Source: Symbiodinium natans
Taxonomy: Eukaryota > Sar > Dinophyceae > Suessiales > Symbiodiniaceae
Assembly (NCBI GenBank): GCA_905221605.1
Contig: CAJNDS010001558.1
Span: 355,001-419,000, forward strand
DNA: 64,000 bases
Direction: 5' to 3'
Position numbers and translations under genes: made by a program. Positions 25,431 to 37,337 of the stretch are shown here, one piece after another. The first letter of the stretch is position 1; the number at the start of each line of letters is the position of its first letter. The notes below the pieces were generated by a model that was not told where the DNA came from, made no database searches, and saw only the letters and a program-made list of their open reading frames with translations.

Positions 25431-25562
25431 TTTAGGGTTAGGGTTTAGGGTTTAGGGTTTAGGGTTTAGGGTTTAGGGTTTAGGGTTTAGGGTTTAGGGT
25501 TTAGGGTTTAGGGGTTAGGGGTTAGGGGTTAGGGGTTAGGGGTTAGGGTTTAGGGTTTAGGG
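25431..25562. repeat. Telomere-like array with a switch to GGGGTTA units
   Basis: About ten TTTAGGG units are followed by a block of about five GGGGTTA units, then TTTAGGG again. The clustered variant points to local expansion. Confidence 0.95.
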
Positions 25563-25921
25563 GTAACCAAGGCGACTTGACTTTTTCGCTCGCTGCGGTC
25601 GCAGGTTGGCCCCTGGCCCTAAAGGCACCCTGCACGCGGCCTGGGGTTTAGGGTTTAGGACAATTATGGGGAATTGTGATATCTTATTCTATAGTTTTCT
25701 TAGCTAAGCCGCTAAGCCAGGTTCCCTTTGGGGTGGCAGGCGTTCGTGGTGCACGTGGCGCGTGGTGCGTTCGTGGTGCACGTTGTGCGTGCGCGTGCGG
25801 TGCTCGCCGCGCATCTTTTAGCCTCCATGGCTATTTCTGAATGAGGCAGCGCCCCCTAAACCATAAACCCTAAACCCTAAACGCTAAACCCTAAGCCCGA
25901 AACCCCCCCATAACAGGGACG

Positions 25922-26503
25922 TCAACCCAGGAGCCGAGCCACTAACACTGACATTGGAATCATTGCCGCCGGAAGGAGGCTGAGGGCGCGCGCTCCGGCA
26001 TTTTCTACGCCATCGCAACATGGCCCCCAGAGAGGATTAATGCACTCTTCGCGATGTTTGAAGACCAAACCGCTAGCGTCATTGTACAGATCCATGCAAG
26101 CCTGCCTGCAGTCAGCCATGGATGCGAGCGGGTAGCATGTCCCCCTCGTCTTTGTCGTTGTTGTCGCTGTCGTCGTTGTCGTCGTTGTCGTCGTTGTCGC
26201 TGTCGTCGTTGCCGTAGGTGTTGTTGCCGTAGGTGTTGTTGCCGTAGGTGTTGTTGCCGTAGGGCAGGACTCAACATAGCAGCATGATTTCCATTCACCA
26301 TCGACTTCCATTAGGCACCGACATTCGGTGGAATTGATCGAGAAATTGTGCTGGCTCCAACCCCAGGCATCATACGTGTACTTGCATGTTTCCGTACATG
26401 CAATCGTGAGAGTCAGCGTCTCGCATTTCTCGGTGAGGTTCACTGCACTCATTGAGGAGAATCGAAGGGCGAATGTGATCGGGCCAATCATCGACCAAAC
26501 CAT
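25922..26503 (-). CDS. Cys-rich, Thr-rich secreted or GPI-anchored protein (unknown family)
   Basis: This 193-residue frame is the only free-standing gene candidate in the window that looks protein-like. It starts at an ATG preceded in frame by TGA. The N-terminus (about 1-20) is moderately hydrophobic and could be a signal peptide, although Arg14 weakens this. Two cysteine-rich parts (eight Cys in 27-80, six in 123-163) flank a mucin-like Thr/Ala/Pro linker (81-118) encoded by a 15-bp and triplet repeat. Three N-glycosylation sequons are visible (Asn22, Asn53, Asn57). The last 20 residues are hydrophobic after a small-residue Asn-Ala-Gly-Ala stretch, as in GPI-anchor signals. The architecture suggests a cell-surface glycoprotein. 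No named domain is recognised. No introns are needed, but exons could be missed. Confidence 0.55.
   Translation of the reverse strand: MVWSMIGPITFALRFSSMSAVNLTEKCETLTLTIACTETCKYTYDAWGWSQHNFSINSTECRCLMEVDGEWKSCCYVESCPTATTPTATTPTATTPTATTTATTTTTTTTTTATTTTKTRGTCYPLASMADCRQACMDLYNDASGLVFKHREECINPLWGPCCDGVENAGARALSLLPAAMIPMSVLVARLLG
26145..26262. repeat. GTCGTT-type triplet and 15-bp repeat inside the Cys/Thr-rich gene
   Basis: Triplet-rich GTCGTTGTC units followed by four tandem 15-bp units (GTTGCCGTAGGTGTT). On the minus strand they encode the Thr/Ala/Pro linker. Because the units are multiples of three, length changes would keep the frame. Confidence 0.85.
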
Positions 26504-28367
26504 GGCTCACGCAACGGCTTCCCTAAACCCCCCCAAACTCTGGTGTTTTTGTTCGGACCCCTCGCTACCAGTGGTGACAGAAGAGTGAGAGTGGAAAGGC
26601 AGCGGAAGAGGGCTCAACCCTAAACCCTAAACCCTAAACCTTAAACCCTACACCTTGACACCCAAAGTGGCCGCAATGGCCTATATAATGTTGCCCAAGA
26701 CCTCAAATTGAAGGGTACGTGCGGCAGGGAGTGTGGCTTCGGGTTTAGAGTCTAGAGTCTAGGGTTACAGGGCTTGAGGGCTTGGTAAACCCTAAACCCT
26801 AAACCCTAAATGTAACCTGGAGGTCGAGGTTTGCTCCAAAGCCCGTACACAAATCTGACGGGTTCTATTCGTTTGCACTGCTGACTGCTCGTGCAGATTC
26901 CTAGTTTGTCAGCCGCACCCTCCAAACAAAGAAGTGCACGCACGTTACCAGGGATCCTTTCGCAGGGGAAATTCAGCCCTAAACCCTAAACCCTAAACCC
27001 TAAACCCTACACCCTAAACCCTAAACCCTAAACCCTAAGCCCTAAACCCTAAACCCTGAACCGTTGTTTTTGTTACGGCTCCCCTGGCGATGTCTTTATT
27101 GCATGGACCCTCCAAGAGTTGCAAGGAGCCCACCAAAAGCACTACTCATGACGCAGGCCTGCTCAAGAGAGCCCATAATTTGGGATTTGGGGTTTAGGGT
27201 TTGGGGTTTAGGGTTTGGGGTTAGGGTTTAGGGTTTAGGGTTTGGGGTTTGGGGTTTGGGGTTTGGGGTTTGGGCTTCCCAAGTTTCCTAAGAGCCAGTA
27301 AGCACATGCCAGCTAAGGTCTCGACCATGTTGTCCGGGTCGTCACCGTTGGCCGGGTTGCAGGGGATGAGGATACTGCCTGCGCCATGGCGGATAGTTTT
27401 TAGTATTTAGGGTTTAGGGTTCAGAGATAGTCTTTAGTATTTAGGATTTAGGGCCCCTTCGGGCATAAAGGTTTCGGTTGGGTACATGTCTCCCCGAGCA
27501 AGGGAACCTACCACAAGAACATGGGTGTGCTGGGGGATTGTGCAGTGGTTAGTGTCATCAAAAACCTCATGCATGCTGGGATACAACCGGCGCATAGAGC
27601 CATAGAGCCTAATGGTTGAAGGTTTAGGGTTTAGGGCGTAGACCCCTAAACCCTAAACCCTAAACCCCAAACCCTAAACCCTTCCATCACAATGTCTCGC
27701 TTCTTCATCGGCCTTTTCGAGCGACGACGGAGAACCTGGGCTGTGGCAGAGATATAGGTCAGGGTCTCCCGAAGTAGGGGTACCTTTTATAGAGGTCCCT
27801 ATGGTAAGGGTAATAAGCAAATAAATAAATACATCAAAAATGAAACAAATCAAAAGAATAAGAAATAAGAAAAATATAATTATGTACATATACACACATA
27901 TTTGTTTGCTTGCTTTGTTTGTTTTTTTGGTTTTTTTGGGGTATTTACTAAGGGGGCTTATTGTTCGTGAAATACCCAGGTAGGGTCTTGGGTTTGGGGT
28001 CCATTGGTTCTAGGGCTCGAAGGGTGGGCTGAGGAGAGTTTAGGGTCTATAGGGTTCACGGTTTAGAGCTTAGGGTTCACGGTTTAGAGTTCACTGTTTA
28101 GGGTTCGTTTTGGTGGAGCCCTGACAATGAAGCCCTAGCGGGGGTTTATGCTTGAGTGGGTTCTGGTAAACGTTTCAAGGGGCAGGTCTTAATCCCTAAA
28201 CCCCCTTGGATCGAAATCCCTCTTGTGTGCCATCAAGCCCCAAACCCTAAACCCTAAACCCTAAACCCTAAACTCTCCAAAGTCCCAAGCCTTTGTCTCC
28301 AGAGGCTTAGTGGCATCGAGCTCGGGACGGGGTAAAGACTTAGGTAAGATTGCTTCGGGAGGGCTTG

Positions 28368-28437
28368 CTTGGAGTTTCATGGGTAGCTACAAGTAGGTTC
28401 ATAAGTACCTTAAGTAAACTACCCATGAACCGCCAAG
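28368..28437. mobile_element. Foldback element, family B, short copy
   Basis: The ends CTTGGAGTTTCATGGGTA and TACCCATGAACCGCCAAG form an 18-bp inverted repeat with few mismatches around about 34 bp. It has no coding capacity. Confidence 0.6.
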
Positions 28438-31400
28438 AACCCCTTCCTCTAAAGGCCAGAAGGGACTCATACTGAAGGGAAGACCATGCTTCTTTTATGA
28501 GGTTCCTGGGGAGTGTTTTGAGCCTATATGGGGCTGAAATCAGAAACCCTCATCCGAACTACACCGTTCTAACCTCGACAGCCGAAAGCCCAGTGCCAGT
28601 TTGCGGCAGGGTGCGCATCCGTAGAGCAGTGGGTGGCAATCTTCTGCCTCCACCTCCCCAACGAGGCCGACTGTGCTTGTGACTTGGGTTTGGGGTTTGG
28701 GGTTTGGGGTTTAGGGTTTAGGGTTTAGGGTTTAGGGTTTAGGGTTTCGGGGGCAAACCTTGAGTGGGCAAACTTTGAGCCCTGAACCCAAAGCCCACTG
28801 TGAACCTCTAAGCCCTAAGCCCGAAGCTGAAGCCACAAAGCCCTCGGCCCTGAAAACCCAAAACCCTAAACCCTGAACCCAAAACCCTAAACCCTAAACC
28901 AACAAAACTGGGGCATAGGACTTGTCACAGGGTGGGTTTAGGGTTTAGGGTTTGGGGTTTAGGGTTGAGGGTTTAGGGGCAAGTACCTAGGGCTAGGGAA
29001 CCTTAGAGAAGCTTCGGGAGACTTACGGAGTAGTGGGGTATTAGGGAACCTGGGGTTACATACCCCCCTGGAACCCCGCCCTTAAGGACCCCAGAAACTT
29101 GGGATGTAGGGCATCAGCTCCTAAACCTTAAAGCTCCGCAATGCCTTGAAGCCTTAAAAACCCTCAAACCCCTACAGACCTAAACCCCCAAACCCTTCAA
29201 ACTACAAAGCCCACATGCCCCGAACTCCAAACTCCCAAACTCCCAAACCCTAAACCCTAAACCCTAAACCCTACACCCTAGACTCAAACCCTAAACCCTA
29301 AACCCCTAAACCCCGAAACCACTCCAAAGCCCAGAGCCACCTCTCCGAGCCCTCCACGAGGTCGATCGCCCATGCCATGCCGTCTTCCGTACCTCTGGGT
29401 TAGGGTTTAGAGTTTAGAGTTTAGGATTTAGGGGTTTCGGGGTTCAGGGGTGTTAGGGTTTTAGGGTTTAGCGCTTCAGGGTCTAGGGTTGAAAGTTCAG
29501 GGTGTTAGTTTTTTGCCTTCTTTTCTGTTTTTTTTGGGGGGGGGGAAGAGGGGGTTTGGGTCGCACATTGAGGGTTTGAGGGTCTTAGGGTTCAGGCTTA
29601 GGGCTGCAGGGTTTACGACCGCTCGTGGTGTTGGGTTGACACTTTGGGTGCTGAGGGGTGTCGGGGGCAAAGGGCTTATGCGGGAAGGTTGCTCAGCACA
29701 TGACCTAACTTGAGCAGCAGATGCGTTCGCGCTTTTAGCCGTTGGGTATTTCAGAGGGGAACATAGGGGCAACCCTAAACCTACAGCTTGCATCCAAGCC
29801 TAAGCCCTACAAACCCTGTAAAGCCCTAAGCCCTGCAAACCCCATAAAGCCCTAAACCCGACAAAGCTTGTAGCCCTAAACCCTAAACACTAAACCCTGT
29901 AAACCCCCAGACCCTCAGCCCCGATAGGCGGTGTCTGGAATAGCGGCCGCGGTGCACACAAAAGCCGTGCCGTCCAAGAGGGCCATGTTACCTGAACCAA
30001 GGGCTTGGGGGGGAAGGGGGGGGTTTAGGGTTTAGGATTTAGGGTTTAGGGTGTAGGGTGTAGGGTTTAGGGTTTAGGGAGAGCTTCGGGTACAGGGGCC
30101 TGGGCTGGCGGCTTAAGGTTTTGTAGCACATGAGGTTCCGAACGTGACGGTTGAGGGTTAGGGGCCCCTTTCTGTGGGGTTTGCTTACGCAGACTCCAGC
30201 TTGAAAAGGCGAGGCCGGTTTTTGGAAACTCCCGCATGGATGAGAGGGGCATGGTATCATGTCTGTGTTTTTGCATATATGGGGAGGAACCTACCCTAAA
30301 CCCCAAAGACCCCAAAGACCCCAAGCCAAAGGCCCCAAAGCCCATCTAGGCCTGAAAGCCTAAAGCCGCTTCACCTTGAGCCTGTTCCAAAAAAGCCCTA
30401 AGCTAAGCCCTCAAGCCAGGAAAGCCGAAACTATACCCTGTAGACCCTCTAAGCCCTCTGTAAACCCCTTAAACCTTGCAAACGCTATGAACCCTACACC
30501 AAACTGAACCCTAAACCCTAAACCCTAAACCCTAAAGCCTAAAGCTCTTGCGCCTGGGTTCTGCGGGTCCTCGGAGTTCAGGTCAAAGGACCACCGCAGG
30601 TCCCCATCCTCGCAAGTGTTTCCGGAGACTCAGTGGGTGTAGGGTTTAGGGTTTAGGATTTATAGGGTGTAGGGTTGAGGGTTGAGGGTTTCGGGTTTAG
30701 GCTGACGTAGGCAGGGGGCTTGCTGAACTGGGCCTTTCATTGAGGTCTCGAGACAGATGATCTCACATAGTACCAAATCTCGGGGTGAATGGAGGAAGCA
30801 GAGCTCCAGCCTTACGGAAAGAGCCGTCGAATTAACCTAAACCCTACACCCTAAACCCTCAAGGCGACAGGAAGACCTCCCCCACGCAAAAAAGCAGCGG
30901 GAAACCCCTTAAACCCCTAAAACCCTAAACCCCAAACGCTTCTCTAGGGGATCCGAAGTATGGGCCCCTAATTTGGGTCCCCTGCTAAATAACCTTTATA
31001 TACTTACTGGCCCAAAAATCAAGGAAATAAAAGTTGAAACTTTCAGAATAAACTAACTTATAAGAAGCCAAAAGTTGAAAAGTTGGGTTTTGAGCCAGTA
31101 AGGATACACTATACATAGTGAGGGCGCATACTTCGAATCCCTTTTCCCTTTAAACAAAGGTAAGGGGCCACACTCAGGGCCCGGGGTTCAAACCCTAAAC
31201 CCTAAACCCTAAACCCTAAACCCTAAGCCCTAAACCCTAAACCCTAAACGCTTCTTATGATCTGCGAAGTGCCAGGCAAGCCCGTGACCGGCAGTCCTTC
31301 GTGAGCGAGAAGATCCACCCGGATGTGCTTTGAATGTACCTGAGTGGGGTTTAGGGATTAGGCTTTTAGGGTTTAGGGGTTGGGGGTTTAGGGTGCTAGG

Positions 31401-31835
31401 TTTTAGGCTTAGGGCATTCGGGCGCCATCTCAAAACTCAGGGCTGTGAATCCCGCAACTGTTAGCCCGCAATGCAACAAGACCCTCAAATCTCTGTCGGT
31501 TTGGGGGATGTACCTAATCCCCTAATCCCGAAACCCTCAACCAAACCTAACCCTAAAACCCTAAACCCCAAACCCCCTGAACCCGTAAACCCTCCACCCT
31601 AAACCATCCAAGAACAGGGCGTTTCAGGGCCCACCTCTGAGAAGAATCCTTTGGGGCGCCAGGCGGCACGTTGAGATCGGCGTCGATCAACGGCGAGCCA
31701 TGGAAGACCCTCCTCGTGGCCGTCCGAAGGCCCTTGGGCTGAACCTCCCCACCGACGGCTTTTTCGGAGGGATATCTGGGAGGGCGTAGAATAAACACAT
31801 AGAGAGTAACAAAAACATATGTGTAGATGTGCATA

Positions 31836-31866
31836 TATATGTATATATATATATATATATATATTT
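31836..31866. repeat. (TA)n-rich microsatellite
   Basis: A TATATA run within a wider TATG/TATA-rich stretch (about 31800-31890). Confidence 0.9.
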
Positions 31867-33304
31867 ATTTATATTCAAAATTGTTTATGTGTGTTAGATG
31901 TACATATCTGTATTTGGCTATACAACAATGGTTATATGTTTCTATTTGTATGGATGGGTAGATAGATAGACCTAGGGCTTTGAAAGGCTTTGATAGCGCT
32001 TATGGCTTTTGTTGGCAGAGTTTGCTGTGATTCCAGCATTGAGTGTTTAGGAATACGGGTTTAGGGTTTAGGCAGCTCGATTTAGGGTGGAGGGTTCAGG
32101 GATGCAACGGCTTGCTGGTTTGGGCTTCCGGCCCTTCCCGCTGTTGGGGCGTAGGGGTTGTAGCGTTGTTCAGCGTAGGCTGGACCCACACTCTTCTGGT
32201 AGAACCCTCAGGCGCCGAAAACCTAAACTTAAAGCCCAGAAATACAGGGATGCGACTAAAACCGCCTTGCCGTGCTCCACTTGAGTAAGGTGGGAAGCCT
32301 GATATAAGCCAAGAAGAAGCCACCCCTAAAGCCCCTAAAAGTTCTTTGACCCTGAGAGCTCTCACTGAGGTTCCTGAAGCCCCCGAAGCCCGTGAACCAC
32401 GAGGGTTTCCGCCTGCGGGTGGACGAAGGTCCAAGTAGGAAAGGCCAGGTCTTGAACGCCCACATACGGGGAGTATCCTCTTCATGGGTTTAGGGTTTAG
32501 GGTTTAGGGTCTGGACACCTCTTTGTAAGAAGAACCCCTACAGTTTACGGTGCCGACAAGGGCCCCTTACTTTGAACAGCCTTCAAGTGCCAAATTGCGT
32601 CTACTTCAATCTCTGGTCCAGGGTTTCAAGCTCGTTTTAGCGCTTTTGGGTTTAGGGTGCGTAGGGTTTCGGCTAGCCCTCAACCCGAAACCCTAAACCC
32701 TAAACCGTAGAGGGCTTCGGGGCTCAGAGTTTGGGGAGAAGGTTGGCCGGCTTCGGGGCGTACCTGCCTCAGACTATTTGCACATCAAGTTGAGACAGCA
32801 TTCAGAAACGAAAGCTTCGTCCCTCCTAGGGACTGTTCCGCCAACCTCTGACAACTTAACAATGCATGCTGGACCTTATCACCCTAAACCCTAAACTCAA
32901 AACCCTACACCCTAAAACCTAAAACCCTAAAACCTCTTTTTGTGTCAGACGATGCTCTTTGAGGGAGCTTTGTGTTCATAATCGCAAGTGCAGATCCTTT
33001 GTCTAAGTTCAACTCCTAAATCCTAAGCCCATCACGTTGAAGGCTTATAGGTGTCAAGCCAAAAGGACGGCAGCGATTTAGGGCAACAAACGGCTCTAGA
33101 CAACCGCAGAACTTGGCCCCGAAGATTCAGGCTTTCTGAGGTTTTGACCCTCAACTGAAGCCCTACACCCCTAAACCCTAAACCCTCAACTCAGGTTGTT
33201 GAACGAGGCTCCCGAATGGTTCAGGTTGCCGCCCTTGGTGGGATGGAAGGCGTGCGAGCGGATGCGGCTCGGGGCAGTCGGTGAGCGCATTGACAAGAGC
33301 CTCG

Positions 33305-33482
33305 GCTTGAATGGGTTTAGGTTTTAGGGTTTAGGGTTGTTTAGGGTTTAGGGTTTAGGGTCTTTGGGTTTAGGGTTTAGGGTTTAGGGTTTAGGGTTTA
33401 GGGTTTAGGGTTTAGGGTTTAGGGTTTAGGGTTTAGGGTTTAGGGTTTAGGGTTTAGGGTTTAGGGTTTAGGGTTCAGGGTA
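33305..33482. repeat. Long telomere-like array (TTTAGGG)n
   Basis: Short interrupted tracts followed by about fifteen near-perfect TTTAGGG units. It ends at TTCAGGG and then changes orientation to CCCTGAACC sequence. Confidence 0.95.
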
Positions 33483-34198
33483 ACCCTGAACCTCGAACCC
33501 TGAACCCACGGGGGTTTGATGAGGACTTAGGATTCAGATTTAGCGGTGACTAAGCCGTGTAGCTCGAAAATTGGTGTGCAAAGTTACAACACAACCTCCG
33601 GCTTCCAAAACACAAACAAGGGGTTGATCTATGTTGATCTTTAAGGGGTATACCTAAGTAGCCCCTACTAAGGTCCCTTATAAAGGTCCCTCCTTTAGTG
33701 CCTTGATCCCAGCAGCGGCGCGGGAATGGAATCCTGGAAGCTTTCAGGGCTTGGGGTTGTGGTCGTCGTCGGCTCGGACTTCTGGACGTCCTGCATGATC
33801 TCCTTAGCGGCGGAAGCAAGGGACCCCAGGGCTCATTCGAGTGTAGGGATAGCCTCATACATGCATAAGTTGTCCTACGATTGGGTGGGATTCCCTAAAC
33901 CCTAAACCCCCAAACCCCAAACCCTAAACCCGAAACCTTAACTCCAAGAGCTGCTCAGTTTCGGAGAACTCCTTGCCGTCCTCCGACCCCGCATGCAGCA
34001 ACTTCCAGACTGTGCGGTCGTCTGGCTGCGACAGGCTCGGACGTGACCTCAATCACTCAACCCGAAAACCCTGTATCCTAAACCCTACACCCCAAACCCT
34101 AGCCCGACACCCTAAACCCTACACCCTCAGCCGAAGCCCGCATCTCTCACCCCGACATAACCCAAATCCGAAGCCCAGGACCGATCTTGTAGGAGGCA

Positions 34199-34671
34199 CC
34201 CACTACCACTACCACTACCACTACCACTACCACCACCACCACCACGACCACGACCACTACCACTACCACGACCACTACCACAACCACTACCACGACCACT
34301 ACCACGACCACTACCACGACCACTACTGCCGCGGCTCACTACTGCTTCTACTGCTGCTACTGCTACTACTGCTAGTACTGCTGCTAGTGCTGCTACTGCT
34401 GCTGCTCCTCCTGCTACAACAACTACTACTTCTACTACGACGACGACTACTACCACCACTACCACTACCACTACCGCTACCACTACCACTACCACTACCA
34501 CCACCACCACCACCACCACCACCACCACCACTACCAGTACCAGTACCAGTACCACTACCACTGCCACTACTACTACTACTACTACTACGACGACGACGAC
34601 GACTACTATTACTACTACGACTACTACTGCTACTGCTACTGCTACTGCTACTACTACTACTACTACTACTA

Positions 34672-34718
<47 letters not shown>

Positions 34719-34729
34719 GCTACTACTCG

Positions 34730-34816
<87 letters not shown>

Positions 34817-34823
34817 GACGACG

Positions 34824-34886
<63 letters not shown>

Positions 34887-35092
34887 GACGACGACGACGA
34901 CTTCGACGACGACGCCGCCGACGACGACGACGACGACTACTACTACTACCACTGCTACCACTACTACCACTACTACCACTACTACCACTACCACTACCAT
35001 TTCCACTACTACGACTACTACGACTACTACGACTACGACTACTACGACTACTACGACTACTACGACTACGACTACTACGACTACTACTACTC
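34199..35092. repeat. Complex triplet-repeat block (ACN)n
   Basis: About 0.9 kb of triplets, mainly ACT, ACC and ACG with some GCT and GTA. It contains sub-arrays with 3-, 6- and 12-bp periods, including (ACTACC)n near the left and (ACTACG)n near the right. The very long poly-Thr, poly-Leu, poly-Val and poly-Ser frames are translated repeat on both strands. The (ACT)n core has the same composition as the (TAG)n tract at 18413, in inverse orientation. Confidence 0.95.
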
Positions 35093-36375
35093 GATATTCG
35101 AATTGGTGACAGTAGTTCCTTTTTAAGGGTTTGGGGTTCAAAGGGCTTTAGGTTAAGGGTTTAGGGCTAGGGTATAGAATCAGACAGTTGTGAAGAGATT
35201 TGCAAAGATGGAAACTTATTGGCTCTCAGTAGGTTTCAGGGTTTGGGGCCATAGGGTCTTGGGCCTCAGAGCCCACAGCTGTGCCGAGACACTTCGAGCC
35301 TACGCCCAAGTCGCTCCAGCTCTGGTAGCCCTGCCGCGCAACGCTGCACAACTACCCGCCAAGTACCCACCTCTGTATATCAGGGCCAGGGGGAGGGGGG
35401 GGGGGAATTTAACAACAGGGGACAGGGATTAGAGGACTTGCGGATCAGGGCTTGACGGATGACTTCGCAACTACCTGTTTCTATCCTATGTGGAAGGGCC
35501 CTCTAGGTAGAAGGGCCCTTGCTGTGTGTCGGGTTCCGAACCCGAAGATGAAGCACTGGAAAGTCCAACTGCCCAGACCACAATCCGAAGAAAACATGAT
35601 GAAGCCAATCTTTCTCCAAATATTGGGAACCTTCTGTTCCCCTCCTCATGCGCACTACAAACCCTTAGGGTAGTTACATGGTCCCTGACTTTGGACCCTA
35701 ATTCGCGGAACCCTTATATACCCCTTATATACCCAATAAAATGCAAGGGCTTATACTTCAGAACCCTTTAAAGAAGGTAAGCCACCATATTACCCTAAAC
35801 CCCAAACCCCAAAACCCAAACCCTAAACCCTAAACCCTACACCCTGAAACTAAACCCTAAACCCTCAACCCTGAACCCTAAACCCTAAGCCCTAAACCTC
35901 CACATTAGATCTTCGAGTCGCGCCTGCACATGCTCACTGGCGTCAGAGAGCTGGAAGAGGCCATGTGCAGCGATCTCAGCCTATAAGGGGCAGCGATGGG
36001 CAAACTTTCGCAAACCTGTAGGGTTTAGGGTTTAGGGTTTAGGGCTTAGGGTTTGGGGTTTAGGGTTTAGGGCTCCGGAGGCCCCACCGCCTAGGCCAAC
36101 ATGCCTGAAACCTCATGCACCACTCAAGCTCTGCAGCAAAGCACCTGCAGCTGCGTAGATCCTCTACAGAAGGGTTTAGGGTTTAGGGTTTAGGGTTTTG
36201 GCCCCCCAAAAGCAAAAATGTCTGCACAATGTGTTTGATGAAGACAGCCAACAGATCAAGTTACACGTCCAGGCAGCATGAGCTTGAGAATAGGCGTAGT
36301 TCAAACTAAGTGCGTGTTGCATCTGCTCATGTTCTCGTTTGCAGTGCATGCGATGAATGCAGACAGCTACATATG

Positions 36376-36407
36376 CACACACGCACGCACGCACGCACGC
36401 ACGCACG
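36376..36407. repeat. (ACGC)n microsatellite
   Basis: About eight tandem ACGC/CACG units. Confidence 0.95.
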
Positions 36408-36666
36408 TTGCTCTGGCCTCTTTGCGGATCCAAGCTGTGGCTATCCTGAGCAGGGTCATTAGAGAGCCATCAGTATGAAGGGTTCCTTTTTTCAACCCTA
36501 AACCCTAAACCCTAAACCCTAAACCCTAAACCCTAAACCCTAAACGGCCCGAAACCCTCAACCCTAGACCTTCACCCTATTCAATCCAAGCTGGGAAGTT
36601 CCAAGTCCAGGCGGCTGCTCGAAGGACATGAGGGGCTTCTCGCCCCTTAAGGGTTTGAGGGTAGTT

Positions 36667-36671
36667 TCGGG
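36667..36671. repeat. Target site duplication TCGGG, left
   Basis: Five bases directly outside the left LTR, identical to the five bases at 45516-45520 outside the right LTR. Removing the element and one copy restores a degenerate TTTAGGG-type array. Confidence 0.85.
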
Positions 36672-36963
36672 TACGGGGGCAACCGAAAGGGGAAAGGAAA
36701 GAATCTCAACCCTTGGTTGCCTAGATGAACTCCCTGAACCGAAGAACACAACACAGATCCAAACAAGAGCACCCGAAGGAGAGAGGGGGATATCCTTACC
36801 AAAGTAACCAGACACCAACCCCAACTCCAAACCCCAGGGCACTACTTTTCGCTTTGAACAGCCGTTGTTAGTGGCCATTCTTGAGCCACAAAGGTTACCA
36901 GGTACATTGACCCTTCATCCTTCAACACCAACCCTTTTTCACAATACAAACTGCAGCTCCGCA
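36672..36963 (-). repeat. 3' LTR of the retrotransposon (292 bp)
   Basis: The LTR is identical in length to 45224-45515 and differs by one base (G at 36724, A at 45276). Read on the sense strand it starts TGCGGAGC and ends CCCCGTA, so the usual TG start is kept and the end is TA instead of CA. A 7-bp inverted repeat (GGCAACC at 36678-36684, GGTTGCC at 36715-36721) lies near its sense-strand 3' end. No AATAAA signal is visible. Confidence 0.95.
36880..36900 (-). promoter_or_regulatory. Spliced-leader-like sequence in the 3' LTR
   Basis: The sense strand reads GGTAACCTTTGTGGCTCAAG, then A and ATGG. It matches the conserved dinoflagellate spliced leader at 16 of 21 positions and perfectly over the terminal TGGCTCAAG. 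The copy in the other LTR is identical. Confidence 0.6.
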
Positions 36964-36972
36964 CTCCCCCTG
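36964..36972 (-). promoter_or_regulatory. Polypurine tract
   Basis: The sense strand reads CAGGGGGAG immediately before the TG that opens the 3' LTR. This is the position and composition expected for the primer of plus-strand DNA synthesis. Confidence 0.8.
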
Positions 36973-37337
36973 TCCTAGGATTTCCTAGGACACACATTGG
37001 AGGTGCAGACTTTTGGCCAAAAACTGCCATTAGGGCAGCAGCCAGCTGCTTGGAATGCATATTATGGTTTTACGTCATCCAGGAAGAATTTATAGCACAT
37101 TGGCTAAACACCTTTTACCACAGAGAATCTTTTTTCACCATGATTCTCTTGTCATTGAAGACTCTTCAGTCTTCTTCACCACGAACCGTGGTCTTCGCTA
37201 CGCAAAAGGCTACTGACTTCTACTATCAGGGATTTCCATACCCTTAATAGCAACCACCATACTTTCAGCACATTGGCTGTTCCAGCGCACCTGTCTTCAG
37301 AAAGAGAAAAAACCATTCCCTCATCAACACCCTCCAG
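36973..37337 (-). other. Element 3' untranslated region with hairpin cluster
   Basis: About 365 bp lie between the last stop codon and the polypurine tract. Three stem-loops follow each other: AGAGAATC/GATTCTCT (37122-37149), GAAGACT-CTTC-AGTCTTC (37157-37174) and ACCACG-AAC-CGTGGT (37178-37192). The 12-mer AGCACATTGGCT occurs twice (near 37095 and 37266). These could be RNA signals for packaging, export or 3' end formation, which is inference. Confidence 0.55.

Larger units (their letters stand above)
19447..25921. other. Gene-free mosaic of telomere-like tracts and unique segments
   Basis: Same organisation as the left end of the window. Pure arrays lie at 21915-21975 and 23382-23508. Foldback copies lie at 21213-21310 and 24981-25117, and a long C run at 20461-20494. 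No open frame shows a recognisable domain. Confidence 0.75.
26504..36671. other. Gene-free mosaic of telomere-like tracts and unique segments
   Basis: No convincing gene is visible. The region holds many short CCCTAAA or TTTAGGG tracts (longest 33305-33482), the ACN triplet block at 34199-35092, foldback sequence at 28368-28437, a T/G homopolymer pair at 29528-29545 and an ACGC microsatellite at 36376-36407. Confidence 0.75.

Noticed and set aside
33973-35141. Very long frames on both strands rich in Leu, Thr, Val or Ser
   Set aside because: Produced by the ACN triplet block, with both strands open simultaneously.
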